From: Saprospiraceae bacterium
Lineage (GTDB): Bacteria; Bacteroidota; Bacteroidia; Chitinophagales; Saprospiraceae
Length of the DNA stretch: 64,000 nt
Direction of reading: 5' to 3'
Assembly: GCA_018057925.1 (NCBI GenBank)
Contig: JAGPCT010000007.1
Coordinates: 39,192 to 103,191, forward strand
The notes beneath the pieces were generated by a model. It searched no databases. It had not been told where the DNA came from and saw nothing but the letters and a program-made list of their open reading frames with translations. The number at the start of each line of letters is the position of its first letter. Within the stretch, counting starts at the first letter, position 1. Positions 43,392 through 53,163 of the stretch are shown in pieces. Position numbers and translations under genes: made by a program.

Positions 43392-44828
43392 ATGATGAAA
43401 AAATTATTATTTATAGCTTTATTACCAATCCTGCTATTGACTAGTTGTGTGAATAGTTTGGATGATTATAACGTGAATACAAAGAGTCCTTCGAGTGTCT
43501 CTGCTGATCCCATGTTTTCATACTCTCAGAAGGTTCTTGCTGATGCATTGAATAGTATAAATGTCAATACGAATGTTTTCAGATTTTATGTGCAGCATGT
43601 TACTGCTACAACTTATCTGGATGAGCCACGTTATGACATGACTACAAGGACTATTCCACAAGCACTATGGAATGCAGTCTATTCATCTGTATTGGTTGAC
43701 CTTAAAGAGGCAAAAAGATTGGTAAATGCCGATAATACTTTACCTGATGTTGTAAAAAAGAATAAGTTGGCGGCCATTTCAATAATGGAAGTGTATTCTT
43801 GGAGTGTCTTGGTAAATACTTTTGGTAATCTTCCTTATTCTCAGGCATTGGATATTAATAATACTCAACCTGTTTATGATGATGCTAAAACTGTCACTAA
43901 TGACTTGTTTAGTAGATTGGAAGAAGCATTAAATACCATTTCTGCTGCTGATGCGGGATTTGGTAGCGCTGACTTGATCTATAAAGGTGATATGAGCAAG
44001 TGGGTTAAATTCGGTAATTCCTTGAAATTGAAACTTGCAATGGTTATTGCGGATTCAGATGCCGGTACTGCAAAAGGAAAAGTTGCAGAAGCAGCAACTG
44101 ATCTTGGTAAGTTGATTACTGATAACTCTGATAATGCTTTGTTCGCTTATTTAGGATCTTCTCCTAATAACAACCCATTGTCAAATGATGTACCACCGTT
44201 GAGTGCACGACGTGACTTTGTAGCTGCCAATACAATAGTTGATATGATGAATGGTCTGAATGATCCTCGTCGTGCAGCATACTTTACTGCATTGGAAGAT
44301 GGTTCATTCAAAGGAGGTACTTATGGATTTAGTAATGTGTATGCTGCTAACTCTACTGTGAGCAAGAAAGTAGCTGCTCCTACATTTCCCGGTAACTTCT
44401 TAGATGCTGCTGAAGTGAATTTCCTTCTTGCAGAAGCAGTAGAACGGGGATTTATTTCCGGTAATGCAGAAGAATTTTACAACGCTGCGATTTCAGCTTC
44501 TATGGACTATTGGGGCGCAACAGGCACTGCTGACTACCTTGCTCAAGCCGGTGTAAGTTATGCTACTGCCGGTGATACATGGCAACAGAAAATTGGAAAT
44601 CAAAAGTGGTTGGCTATGTACAATAGAGGTTTTGACGCATGGACCGATTGGAGAAGATTAGACTTCCCTGCATTGGTTAAGCCGGATGCACAAGGTGTTC
44701 CAGAAATACCAAAACGATTGATTTATCCTATCATCGAAAATACACTAAACGCTTCTAACACAACAGCTGCGGGTGCTGCAATCGGTGGAGATGATGCTGC
44801 AACACGATTGTTCTGGGATACTAAATAA
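43392..44828 (+). CDS. SusD/RagB-like surface lipoprotein (478 aa)
   Basis: Lipobox LLTSC (Cys about 19) followed by VNSLDDYNVNTKSPSSVSADPMFSYSQ, the usual start of SusD-like_2 proteins. The helical core includes VKKNKLAAISIMEVYSWSVLVNTFGNLPYSQAL, and near the C-terminus KWLAMYNRGFDAWTDWRRLDFP and IPKRLIYPIIE. It caps the SusC barrel and binds ligand at the cell surface. Followed by a strong terminator. Confidence 0.93.
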   Translation: MMKKLLFIALLPILLLTSCVNSLDDYNVNTKSPSSVSADPMFSYSQKVLADALNSINVNTNVFRFYVQHVTATTYLDEPRYDMTTRTIPQALWNAVYSSVLVDLKEAKRLVNADNTLPDVVKKNKLAAISIMEVYSWSVLVNTFGNLPYSQALDINNTQPVYDDAKTVTNDLFSRLEEALNTISAADAGFGSADLIYKGDMSKWVKFGNSLKLKLAMVIADSDAGTAKGKVAEAATDLGKLITDNSDNALFAYLGSSPNNNPLSNDVPPLSARRDFVAANTIVDMMNGLNDPRRAAYFTALEDGSFKGGTYGFSNVYAANSTVSKKVAAPTFPGNFLDAAEVNFLLAEAVERGFISGNAEEFYNAAISASMDYWGATGTADYLAQAGVSYATAGDTWQQKIGNQKWLAMYNRGFDAWTDWRRLDFPALVKPDAQGVPEIPKRLIYPIIENTLNASNTTAAGAAIGGDDAATRLFWDTK

Positions 44829-44850
44829 TTTTACTTTCCCACGAGAAATA

Positions 44851-44887
44851 AGGAGACTGTCCGTAAATGGGCAGTCTCTTTTTTTTA
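44851..44887 (+). terminator. Terminator of the SusC/SusD operon
   Basis: GAGACTGTCC, loop GTAAAT, GGGCAGTCTC, then a run of T (one G-T pair in a 10-bp stem). Confidence 0.9.
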
Positions 44888-44898
44888 GGTTTGAATAA

Positions 44899-44931
44899 TT
44901 GGCACTTCATTCATTAAAATTGCTATCTTTG
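44899..44931 (+). promoter_or_regulatory. Promoter of the 2OG oxygenase gene
   Basis: TTGG (44899-44902), 21 nt, TATCTTTG (44924-44931), then 18 nt to the ATG at 44950. It lies within the longer possible frame and so argues for the ATG start. Confidence 0.7.
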
Positions 44932-44949
44932 CACCCTAATTCTTATCTT

Positions 44950-45903
44950 ATGAGTACACGTGCTATTCCTTTAGTTGATTTGAGTAAATACACCAATGGG
45001 TCAATAGAAGATAAACAACAATTTGTTGCCGATTTGGGTAACGCCTTCCACAATGTTGGGTTTGTTGGCGTCATCAACCATGGCATACCAAAAGCCTTAG
45101 TTGATGAGTTTTATGCTGACGCAAAAGCATTTTTTGCCCTACCGGTTGACGTGAAAAGATCGTATGAGGTATCTGGACTGGCCGGCCAGCGTGGTTATAC
45201 TTCCTTTGGAAAAGAACACGCCAAGCAATCCACTGTCGGCGATTTGAAAGAATTTTTCCAAATCGGACAAACTGTGACAGATGCGGATGCCATAAAATCA
45301 GAATATCCTGACAATGTGGATGTAAAAGAATTGACTAATTTTACAGACAAAGGCAATGAGCTATATAAGGCTTTTGAAAAATCGGGCTCTCATTTGTTAG
45401 CTGCTATTGGTGAGTTTTTAGGACTTGGCAATCAATATTTTGCCCCCAAAATACACAACGGCAATAGTATCTTACGTGCAATTCATTATCCACCTATTAC
45501 GGAAGAACCAAAAACTGCGATTCGATCAGAACAGCACGAAGATATTAATCTGATAACGCTTCTTGTTGGTGCTTCTGCCGGAGGCTTGCAGGTTCTCAAT
45601 CTGCAAGGGCAATGGTTAGATGTAATTCCTGAAGCCGATGAAATCGTCGTAAACGTGGGCGATATGCTTCAACGATTGACCAATAATCATTTGATTTCAA
45701 CGACGCATAGAGTGGTGAATCCTCCAAGAGAAGAATGGCATAATCCGCGACTTTCAATTCCGTTCTTCCTCCATCCAAGGAGTGACATGGATTTGACCTG
45801 CCTTGGACAATGTGTTACTGATTCTAATCCATTACACTATGAGCCGATTACAGCAGGCGAATACCTCAACGAAAGGCTTCGCGAAATAGGATTGAAAAAA
45901 TAA
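44950..45903 (+). CDS. 2-oxoglutarate/Fe(II) oxygenase, isopenicillin-N-synthase-like (317 aa)
   Basis: N-terminal DIOX_N part (VDLSKYTNGSIEDKQQFVADLG...GFVGVINHG) and the 2OG-FeII core: HEDINLITLL (His-x-Asp, about 199-201), STTHRVVNPP (second His, about 254) and RLSIPFFLHP (Arg for 2OG binding). This family hydroxylates or desaturates diverse small molecules; no substrate clue is present. ATG 44950 was chosen because a promoter lies directly upstream of it, inside the longer TTG-start frame. Confidence 0.88.
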   Translation: MSTRAIPLVDLSKYTNGSIEDKQQFVADLGNAFHNVGFVGVINHGIPKALVDEFYADAKAFFALPVDVKRSYEVSGLAGQRGYTSFGKEHAKQSTVGDLKEFFQIGQTVTDADAIKSEYPDNVDVKELTNFTDKGNELYKAFEKSGSHLLAAIGEFLGLGNQYFAPKIHNGNSILRAIHYPPITEEPKTAIRSEQHEDINLITLLVGASAGGLQVLNLQGQWLDVIPEADEIVVNVGDMLQRLTNNHLISTTHRVVNPPREEWHNPRLSIPFFLHPRSDMDLTCLGQCVTDSNPLHYEPITAGEYLNERLREIGLKK

Positions 45904-45993
45904 TGATGTGCGATTAATCATTTGTCAATAAAAAACGTTTAATTATTAGTTTGAGTCGGTGATTCAACTTTTATAAAAATTAACTTTTAAGAT

Positions 45994-46206
45994 ATGTTTT
46001 CATCAATATTGATTTTAGGATTGGGAATGCCGGAAGGAATCCTGATTTTCTTTGCTCTTTTATTGCTTTTTGGCGGTAAGAAAATACCGGAACTGATGCG
46101 AGGTCTTGGAAAAGGCATCCGCGAGTTTAACTCTGCAAGAGCCAATATAGAAGAAGAAATTAAAACAGGAATGAAAGAATCAGAAAAAGAAAAATCTGAG
46201 AAATAA
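45994..46206 (+). CDS. tatA: Twin-arginine translocase subunit TatA/E (70 aa)
   Basis: A single N-terminal membrane helix ([30 protein letters not shown]) with the FGxxKxPEL hinge and an amphipathic helix, followed by a charged tail rich in Glu and Lys. Length is typical. Forms the Tat pore for folded proteins; the DUF1501 protein has a Tat-like signal. TatC is not in the window. Confidence 0.93.
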   Translation: MFSSILILGLGMPEGILIFFALLLLFGGKKIPELMRGLGKGIREFNSARANIEEEIKTGMKESEKEKSEK

Positions 46207-46273
46207 ACTGCATTCCATTCTTTTACATTACTTACACAATCATGTCACACCTTTGTGATATTAAATCAACTTT

Positions 46274-46795
46274 ATGTTTAAAAAACTATTGATTCTTTCT
46301 ATCTTCATGTCACTTATAAGCCTCACCTCTCAAGCTCAACAAAAGTTTGGTCACATGAACTCCGGTAATATCATGGAATTGATGCCGGAAGTCAAATTAG
46401 CTGATGCTAAACTGGCTGTATTAGATGACTCCTTGGGAGTTGTATTGGATACTATGATGGCACAATTTCGACACAACTATAATACAGCATTAAAATCCGT
46501 CAATGAAGGTACCATGTCAAAACTACAACAAGCGGAAGTAGAAAAACAACTGAATGATGATCAAACTAAAATCAACGATTTTCAGAAAATGGCTCAAGTG
46601 ATGATCGGACAAAGGCGACAAGCTTTATTGGCACCCGTGATAAACAAGCTTAATACTGTTATAGTTGAGGTGGGTAAGGAGAACGGCTATTCCTTCATCT
46701 TTGACGTAAGTTCCGGAAGTATGTTGTATGTAACTGAATCTGATGACGTAAGCACATTAGTAGCCGCAAAGTTGGGGTTGACATTGCCGAAGTAA
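46274..46795 (+). CDS. OmpH/Skp-family periplasmic chaperone (173 aa)
   Basis: Signal peptide MFKKLLILSIFMSLISLTSQAQ followed by QKFGHMNSGNIMELMPEVK, the conserved Skp start, a long coiled coil (about 45-130), and a C-terminal strand-rich end (YSFIFDVSSGSMLYV). Carries unfolded outer-membrane proteins through the periplasm. Stands 68 nt after tatA. Confidence 0.9.
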   Translation: MFKKLLILSIFMSLISLTSQAQQKFGHMNSGNIMELMPEVKLADAKLAVLDDSLGVVLDTMMAQFRHNYNTALKSVNEGTMSKLQQAEVEKQLNDDQTKINDFQKMAQVMIGQRRQALLAPVINKLNTVIVEVGKENGYSFIFDVSSGSMLYVTESDDVSTLVAAKLGLTLPK

Positions 46796-46899
46796 TATGA
46801 TTGGTGGATAGTCCTGCCATTTAGATAAAGGTAAATTGGTCAATGGATATTTACGATTTATTTTATAAGATAGTATTGTAAGTCCACTTACATTGTTTA

Positions 46900-48036
46900 T
46901 TAACTCATAGTTATTCGGTTTCCGGGAAGTTGTACGATGATTTCATCTAAGGTTAAAGACAGAATCATAGCTGCTAATTCACTGTTTTTAATATGTAGGT
47001 TTTTAATAATGTCATCGACAGAAACTTCATTGTTTTGTAGGATATAATCAATCAGCATTTGTTCTTTATCTGATAAAGTTCGAAATAATTCAGCTTGAAT
47101 AGATTTTCTAGCGGGAACTCCATTTATTTCCCATTCCATTTCCTTCATAATATCGGTATAGTCTTCGATAAGGGCAGCTTTTTGGGCTTTTATTAAGGCA
47201 TTACAACCTTTGGATAAATGATCGCCCGGCCTTCCGGGAACAGCTAAAATTGACCGATTGTAACTAAATGCAATTTCAGCTGTAATAATACTACCGCCTT
47301 TTTCAGCAGATTCTACTACAATTATACCATCTGAAAGGGCAGCGATGATCCTGTTGCGCATAGGGAATCTCTTTCTATCAGGTAATGTAAAGGAAAACTC
47401 TTCGGTAATAAATGCTCCATTTTGAATCATGTCATTTACATACTTTTGGTGTAAGGCAGGATATATATTATCTAAACCGCCGGCCAATACGCCAACCGTG
47501 GAAACATGATGTTTAAAACAAGCTTTATGAGCCGTTATATCTATCCCATACGCAAATCCACTAACTATTTGGATATTAGTGTCTTGTAATGTTTCTATGA
47601 AGTCATTTGTCCATTTAATGCCTGCTGCACTTGGTGTCCTTGTCCCTACAATACCCAAAGTGCGTGTGTGGTTCAAATCAGCATTACCCTTTTTAAAAAT
47701 AAGAAAGGGACTATCGTTGAAATGTAGTAGCCTGGATGGAAATTCCGGCTGATTGTATAATATTGGAGTGATGGATTCTTTTTCCATATACCTGATTTCG
47801 CTTTCAACTCTTTTAAAGTCCGAGAAACGAAGGATACGACGAACCAACTCCTTTCCCATACCCGGCGTCTTGAGTAATTCATTCGGTTTTGAATGGAATA
47901 TTTGCTTGAAACTGCCGTTGTAACTCAAAAGAGTTTTTGCATAAATATGACCAATGCCCGGTATGAGACCTAATGCTAAGCCATAGAATATTTCTTCATC
48001 TTGGAGAGTCTGTGCGTCTGAAGCCATGTATATCAA
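46900..48036 (-). CDS. dprA: DNA-processing protein DprA (378 aa)
   Basis: N-terminal helix-hairpin-helix region (IPGIGHIYAKTLLSY), Rossmann-like core with LGIVGTRTPSAAGIKWTNDF, QIVSGFAYGIDITAHKAC, VLAGGLDNIYPALHQ, RNRIIAALSDGIIVVESAEKGGSIITAE, VPGRPGDHLSKGCN, and a C-terminal winged-helix (about 310-378). Loads RecA on incoming single-stranded DNA in transformation. Start at 48036; Met4 (48027) is an alternative. Confidence 0.95.
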   Translation of the reverse strand: MIYMASDAQTLQDEEIFYGLALGLIPGIGHIYAKTLLSYNGSFKQIFHSKPNELLKTPGMGKELVRRILRFSDFKRVESEIRYMEKESITPILYNQPEFPSRLLHFNDSPFLIFKKGNADLNHTRTLGIVGTRTPSAAGIKWTNDFIETLQDTNIQIVSGFAYGIDITAHKACFKHHVSTVGVLAGGLDNIYPALHQKYVNDMIQNGAFITEEFSFTLPDRKRFPMRNRIIAALSDGIIVVESAEKGGSIITAEIAFSYNRSILAVPGRPGDHLSKGCNALIKAQKAALIEDYTDIMKEMEWEINGVPARKSIQAELFRTLSDKEQMLIDYILQNNEVSVDDIIKNLHIKNSELAAMILSLTLDEIIVQLPGNRITMS

Positions 48037-48456
48037 TTTGGTGATTAAAACTCAAATTTAATCTTATTTTTACATAAATATTGATTTTTGTCAATATATT
48101 TTTAAAAAACCTTTGAATTATTATTTGGCAAGCACTAAATTGATTTATCAAAAAATGTAATATCCGATTGATTGTGTGTGCAATAGTATAAAGAAACAAC
48201 AAGTGGTAAAACATGTTGATTGCGAATTATAATGAAATATATATATTATTTGTGAAAATATCGCTTGTATGTGTCATTATCCGGAATTCAGAAATAGAGG
48301 TTTTTTTAAATCGAAGAGTGCTGACTAAAAGTGGAATTCTGATAAACGGATTGTATTTCGATTCAGTATCTTATAAAACTAATTTGGGATAAAAAAAAGA
48401 TACATCGATTGTTATGTATTTCGATTATTTTAATATATAGAATAAAGGCTGATTTA
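48037..48456. other. Intergenic region between dprA and the DUF2279 gene
   Basis: AT-rich with no supported gene. 48180-48290 (ATTGCGAATTATAATG ... TATCCGGAATTCAG) faintly resembles the 3' half of repeats A-D and may be a decayed copy. The A/T tract CTAAATTGATTTATCA near 48136 resembles the AAATTGATTTATAA shared by the two remnants at 11.5 and 22.9 kb. Confidence 0.35.
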
Positions 48457-49434
48457 ATGAAAGGCTGTAGGCAAATAAGTTTCATTGTATTGAGCTATCT
48501 ATTGAGTTTTCAAGTTGCACAAGCTCAACTGTTCAAGCCGTCGGATACTTTGCTCCAAAGGCGAGTTGTCGGGATAACGGCAGTGGGGCTCGGTGTATAT
48601 GGTACCGGTATGTTTTTGTTGAGCAAAGCCTGGTATAAAGAGAATCAATCAAAGAAATTCCGATTTTTCAACGATGGAGGTGAATGGCTGCAAATGGACA
48701 AAGTAGGTCATGTTTATAGCGGATATAACGAGAGTTCTATGGTCTATGATATGTATCGTTGGGCGGGATTAAGTGAAAAAAGTGCGATGTGGTTAGGGTT
48801 AGGTGCCGGAATGATGGCGCAAACAAGTATTGAAATTTTAGATGGCTTTTCCGAGAAATGGGGATTTTCTTGGGGCGATGTAGCTTGTAATGTTGCCGGA
48901 ATGGCTATGTTTGGCTTGCAGCAAAGTCTGTGGCATGAGCAACGGATTCTACTAAAGGTTTCATCAGACTTTAGATCCTATTCTAAACTGCCTATTACAG
49001 CGATTGATGGTGTTACAACAGATAATCTTCATCGAAGAGCAGCAGACTTGTACAGCAATCATTTAGCGGGAAGATTGTTGAAGGATTACAATGCACAGAC
49101 ATATTGGCTTAGTTTTAACCCTGCCTCTTTTCGTCAGAATGAAGGATGGTGGCCGGCTTATATTAACTTTGCTATAGGATATAGTGGCGAGAATCTTTTT
49201 GGGGGATTCGGCAACAATTGGACGTATATGGATACGGAATTTCACCTGAATTCCCGGATGTATCCAAGGTACAGACAGTATTTGCTGTCATTGGATATTG
49301 ATTTTCGAAAAATTCCATGTAAGTCTCCTTTTTGGAAGACTTTTTTTAGAGTTGTCAGTATATTTAAAATTCCTGCTCCTGCTATTGAAATAAATAGTTT
49401 GGGGAAAGTAAAAGGACATTGGCTGTATTTTTGA
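48457..49434 (+). CDS. DUF2279 family protein, YfiM-like (325 aa)
   Basis: The start MKGCRQISFIVLSYLLSF was chosen because it gives a proper signal peptide ending QVAQAQ; the frame is open further upstream. The DUF2279 signature is present: FFNDGGEWLQMDKVGHVYSGY, LGLGAGMMAQTSIEILDGFSEKWGFSWGDVACNVAG. It is likely an outer-membrane or periplasmic protein with some buried helices; function unknown in all phyla. Confidence 0.85.
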   Translation: MKGCRQISFIVLSYLLSFQVAQAQLFKPSDTLLQRRVVGITAVGLGVYGTGMFLLSKAWYKENQSKKFRFFNDGGEWLQMDKVGHVYSGYNESSMVYDMYRWAGLSEKSAMWLGLGAGMMAQTSIEILDGFSEKWGFSWGDVACNVAGMAMFGLQQSLWHEQRILLKVSSDFRSYSKLPITAIDGVTTDNLHRRAADLYSNHLAGRLLKDYNAQTYWLSFNPASFRQNEGWWPAYINFAIGYSGENLFGGFGNNWTYMDTEFHLNSRMYPRYRQYLLSLDIDFRKIPCKSPFWKTFFRVVSIFKIPAPAIEINSLGKVKGHWLYF

Positions 49435-49458
49435 GAAATAATTCGTAAAATAAATAGG

Positions 49459-49486
49459 TTGTTGAATTATTTCGCACGTAACTTTG
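49459..49486 (+). promoter_or_regulatory. Promoter of the 150-aa membrane protein gene
   Basis: TAACTTTG at 49479-49486 with a TTG 17 nt upstream (49459-49461). About 24 nt to the ATG at 49511, which supports that start over the upstream one. Confidence 0.5.
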
Positions 49487-49510
49487 TTTAGAATTAAAAT
49501 TAAAAACCAA

Positions 49511-49963
49511 ATGAAAAACTTTTTAAGAAGATTGTTATTATATCTATCGGGTCTGTCAATAGGCTTTTTATTGTTATTTACTTTTACCAATTATAGTACA
49601 GGCGAACAGACCGGTCATATCATTAAATTAGAAAAGAAAGGATTTGTATTCAAGACATGGGAGGGAAGTCTTGATCGAAGTATATATCAAGGAGTCAGAC
49701 CGACAAAAGGGAATGCTGAAAACACGATGTGGTCATTTTCTGTTGAAAGTGATAAAATAGCTCAAGCTATTCAAGATGCCAATAGTCGCGGTAATCGAGT
49801 CGTATTGCATTATAAGGAAAAGTATTTTAGGTTGTTTTGGGTCGGCGATACTAAATATATTGTTACAGCCATTCAAGAAGTTCAAGATAATATAAGCAAT
49901 CAAGCTCCAATCCAGACGCCTCAACAAGCACCTCAACCCATCGAAAATAAGCAGAACCTTTAG
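49511..49963 (+). CDS. Conserved membrane-anchored hypothetical protein (150 aa)
   Basis: One N-terminal helix (LLLYLSGLSIGFLLLFTF), then STGEQTGHIIKLEKKGFVFKTWEGSLD, a domain often seen in short Bacteroidota proteins, and a Gln/Pro-rich tail (QAPIQTPQQAPQPIEN). Function unknown. ATG 49511 chosen over 49484 because the TAnnTTTG box overlaps the latter. Confidence 0.72.
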   Translation: MKNFLRRLLLYLSGLSIGFLLLFTFTNYSTGEQTGHIIKLEKKGFVFKTWEGSLDRSIYQGVRPTKGNAENTMWSFSVESDKIAQAIQDANSRGNRVVLHYKEKYFRLFWVGDTKYIVTAIQEVQDNISNQAPIQTPQQAPQPIENKQNL

Positions 49964-50022
49964 TCGGCTGCGCCTGAATGAGGTTCTATGGTGTGATGTA
50001 CTTGTTCTGAAATAAGGGGATT

Positions 50023-51108
50023 TTAGAACGTGAATTTGCCCATTACTCCGTAATTGTAATCCAACTGGTTGTTCACAAGGTTGTAATAAATATCAGCTCC
50101 AAATTGGATTTTAAAGTGATGGTTGTCAGATAATTTTAAACGAGCATTTGCAGTGATTAAATCTTTCTTTGTATCAAAGATCTGATGAGAATATGTGTTG
50201 TAAATGCCAAATATCTGATCTCCAAAAGGAGCATAAAACTGATTAAATGTCCTATAGCCAATACCAAGGTTGAGGAATGGCTGTTCGGCATTGATGATTA
50301 GGCTGTGTGCCGTGCCATTTTTCCATGGAAGGTCATTAAAATCTTCATCATTCCTGAATCCGATATAAAGATATGCCATCTTAAATTGCCATTTTCGCCA
50401 GTTTTTTCTTAACTCTACACCTGCATGATAATTTATTTGGGTAATGACAGGAGCATCAGAAATATCTATTTGTCCGCCGTGATGGTAAAACAATATGGTG
50501 GAATGAAGGTCTATACCCCAATTTTTGTTTTTGATTACATGAAAAGTCAATCGAGTGCCTTGGGTAAATTGTTCTTGCGAAGAATCTCCTACAGCGAGAT
50601 TGTTCCGCCAATTAATCCAGATATCTCCATCCATCCAATTTGGCTGATATTGAAATTGTAAGCCGTATTCTAAAGGGTTATGTAGGTATTGATCTATACC
50701 TTGTAACTCCTGGATAAGGTGATGTCCTGAGCTATTGGAAATTGTTCCGATGTTGACCTTAAAATCCTTTAGCAATGTATAATGATAGGAAATAATGGGC
50801 ATGACAGTATGGCGCATGGGTTGCCCGAAAACAAATTGATACATTGCTCCTGCTCGAAAGACATGACTGTTTGATTTATAAGAAATGTCGATTTGATTAT
50901 TAGTCCCAAAGGCTGTGAATCCCGGATATACTGCTTTGGCATATTCATTGTTTTTAAAATATAATAATGAGTTGCCATCAACAGAGATACCTTCTGTTAT
51001 CATAGAATCAGGAAGGGTTCTGTCATAAAAATCAGTCACTTGAGAATATGATTCTATTGACAGTGAAAGAAAGATAAGAATATAGAAAAAGACTTTGGTA
51101 GTGTGCAT
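50023..51108 (-). CDS. Outer-membrane beta-barrel protein (361 aa)
   Basis: Signal peptide (MHTTKVFFYILIFLSLSIESYSQ) and alternating aromatic beta-strands throughout (KVNIGTISNSSGHH, YGLQFQYQPNWMDGDIWINWRNN, ARLKLSDNHHFKIQFGADIYYNL), ending GVMGKFTF with the C-terminal Phe of outer-membrane barrels. The family was not recognised; the OMPLA catalytic motif is absent. Starts 3 nt after the ABC exporter gene, so the two are co-transcribed and may form an envelope export route (inferred). Confidence 0.75.
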   Translation of the reverse strand: MHTTKVFFYILIFLSLSIESYSQVTDFYDRTLPDSMITEGISVDGNSLLYFKNNEYAKAVYPGFTAFGTNNQIDISYKSNSHVFRAGAMYQFVFGQPMRHTVMPIISYHYTLLKDFKVNIGTISNSSGHHLIQELQGIDQYLHNPLEYGLQFQYQPNWMDGDIWINWRNNLAVGDSSQEQFTQGTRLTFHVIKNKNWGIDLHSTILFYHHGGQIDISDAPVITQINYHAGVELRKNWRKWQFKMAYLYIGFRNDEDFNDLPWKNGTAHSLIINAEQPFLNLGIGYRTFNQFYAPFGDQIFGIYNTYSHQIFDTKKDLITANARLKLSDNHHFKIQFGADIYYNLVNNQLDYNYGVMGKFTF

Positions 51109-51110
51109 AT

Positions 51111-52862
51111 TTAGATAGTTGTATCTTTCTCGAATTGGATATGGTAAAGTTGGCTATATCGACTGTCCGGATTGTTTAATAGTTCACTGTGGCTGCCTAT
51201 TTCGAGAATTTGGCCTTGCTCCAGAACCATTATCTGGTCTGCATTTCTAATGGTTGATAAGCGGTGAGCGATGATGATGGCAGTTCTTCCTTGAAGTAAT
51301 TTATCAATGGCAAATTGGACTATAGCCTCTGTTTCAGAATCGATGCTGGCTGTCGCCTCATCCAAAATGAGGATTGAAGGATTGTACACCAAAGCCCTGA
51401 CAAGAGAGATGAGCTGCCTTTGGCCGGAACTAAGATTGTGCCCCCGTTCTGACACGGTAAAGTCGTAACCATTGGGCAGTGCCATAATGAATCTATGAGC
51501 ATCTAACAATTTACTTGCTTGAAATATGGCGTCATCGTCTATTTCTGAATTTCTTAGTGTAATATTTTCTTTAATACTTCCAGAAAACAGAAAAACATCC
51601 TGTAGCACTAAACTTATATGTGAACGGAGGCTTTGCTTAGTGATGTCTTTAAGTTCAATTTGATCTAAGCGAATGGAACCTGTCTGATAGTCATAAAACT
51701 TCATTAAAAGGTTGATAATGGTAGATTTCCCGCTTCCGGTACTCCCTACAATAGCCATTGTTTGGCCTGCAGGTATCTCAAATGAAATGTTTTTAAGGAT
51801 AGGTGTGCCTTGGATATATTCAAAGCCCACATTATCGAATACTATTTTGCCATTAACTTTTTTTAGCTCGATATGACCCGTATCTTCCGTAACGCTGGAA
51901 TCATCCATCAAAACGAATATTCTTTCGGCAGCGACCAATCCTTGTTGCATACTATTAAACTTATCGGCAATCATTCGAATAGGGCGAAATAAAGTATTTA
52001 GATAAATCGGAAAGGCAACCATAGCCCCTATCGTGATTGATTCATTCATGATGCCATGAGCGCCCCACCAAACCATGATGCCAAGTGCTGCAGCTGCAAT
52101 AATATCCACAACTGGGAAGAATATGGCATAGTAGAGAACTGAATCGAGATTAGCACTGGTATATTTGCGGTTGATATTGTTGAATTTTCCAAGTTCCCTT
52201 TTTTGAGCATTGAATATTTGAACAATACTCATGCCGGACAAATGCTCTTGGAGAAAGGCGTTCATATTGGCTAGTTGAGTTCTGACCTTTTGGAAAGAAA
52301 CTTTTACCTTTTTATTGAAAATTATAGTTGCGATAATCATCAGGGGCATAATAATAAGGCAGGCAAAGGTTAATTGCCAACTGGTGATAAACATCATAAT
52401 TAGTATAGCAATGATGGAAATAACATCGGCTACAATGGTCAGGAGACCTTCTGAAAATATTGTTTTTACGCTCTCGATATCATTGATGATGCGGGTTATG
52501 TATATTCCTGTTGGTGTTTGGTCGAATTGACGAACTCGCTGACCGACGATTTTGTTAAAAATACGTATCCGCAGGTCTTTGGTTACTAAAAGCCCCAATA
52601 CATCCGTCAAGTATCTGAAATAATATCCGAAAAGCGCCTCGAATATGACAAGTCCTATGATAAAGCCGCACAAAACCAATAATCCGGAGATGTCATTTTC
52701 CATAATATATTGATTTACTCCGATATTGATTAAATATGGTCGAAGGGCACCAATGGGCGCAAGGATTAATGCCAGCGAGAGTGCAATATAAAAGATCTTT
52801 TTATATGCAAACGATAGCTTTACGACTCTTAATAAAAGAGTAAAATCAATATTTTTAGACAT
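51111..52862 (-). CDS. ABC exporter, fused permease and ATPase (583 aa)
   Basis: MsbA-like half-transporter. Six transmembrane helices in the first ~310 residues, with FDQTPTGIYITRIINDIESVKTIFSEG (coupling helix). The ATPase has Walker A GSTGSGKST (about 375), Q-loop VLQDVFLFSGSI, signature LSSGQRQ (about 478), Walker B ILILDEATASID and H-loop IAHRLSTI. Exports lipids or drugs; the substrate is not predictable. First gene of a unit with an outer-membrane barrel. Confidence 0.93.
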   Translation of the reverse strand: MSKNIDFTLLLRVVKLSFAYKKIFYIALSLALILAPIGALRPYLINIGVNQYIMENDISGLLVLCGFIIGLVIFEALFGYYFRYLTDVLGLLVTKDLRIRIFNKIVGQRVRQFDQTPTGIYITRIINDIESVKTIFSEGLLTIVADVISIIAILIMMFITSWQLTFACLIIMPLMIIATIIFNKKVKVSFQKVRTQLANMNAFLQEHLSGMSIVQIFNAQKRELGKFNNINRKYTSANLDSVLYYAIFFPVVDIIAAAALGIMVWWGAHGIMNESITIGAMVAFPIYLNTLFRPIRMIADKFNSMQQGLVAAERIFVLMDDSSVTEDTGHIELKKVNGKIVFDNVGFEYIQGTPILKNISFEIPAGQTMAIVGSTGSGKSTIINLLMKFYDYQTGSIRLDQIELKDITKQSLRSHISLVLQDVFLFSGSIKENITLRNSEIDDDAIFQASKLLDAHRFIMALPNGYDFTVSERGHNLSSGQRQLISLVRALVYNPSILILDEATASIDSETEAIVQFAIDKLLQGRTAIIIAHRLSTIRNADQIMVLEQGQILEIGSHSELLNNPDSRYSQLYHIQFEKDTTI

Positions 52863-53163
52863 AATCGTTCTCCTTCAATTTGATGCAATGATGCAATTAC
52901 TGAATTGATGTAAAAGTAAATAGAATTAACGAATTTTATTATGTACCGACGAGTATAGCTGTTAAAAGTTATGCTTTAACAAAAGTTTTTTATTGTGAAT
53001 GTTATGCGAAAATGAAATTTTGTATTGATTGACAAAGATTCGTATGATACCGCCTTTATCGTTATTTGTAAAAGTCAATTTTTGGGAATTTGGAAAGTTT
53101 TTTTTAATTTTATAATTGGTTTTATTAAGAGTATCAATGGGAATAATTCAGATAAAAAGAATC

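Noticed and set aside
50023..51108. Outer-membrane phospholipase A for the barrel protein
   Set aside because: The ISNSSGHH segment only superficially resembles the HxSNG motif; spacing of catalytic residues does not fit.
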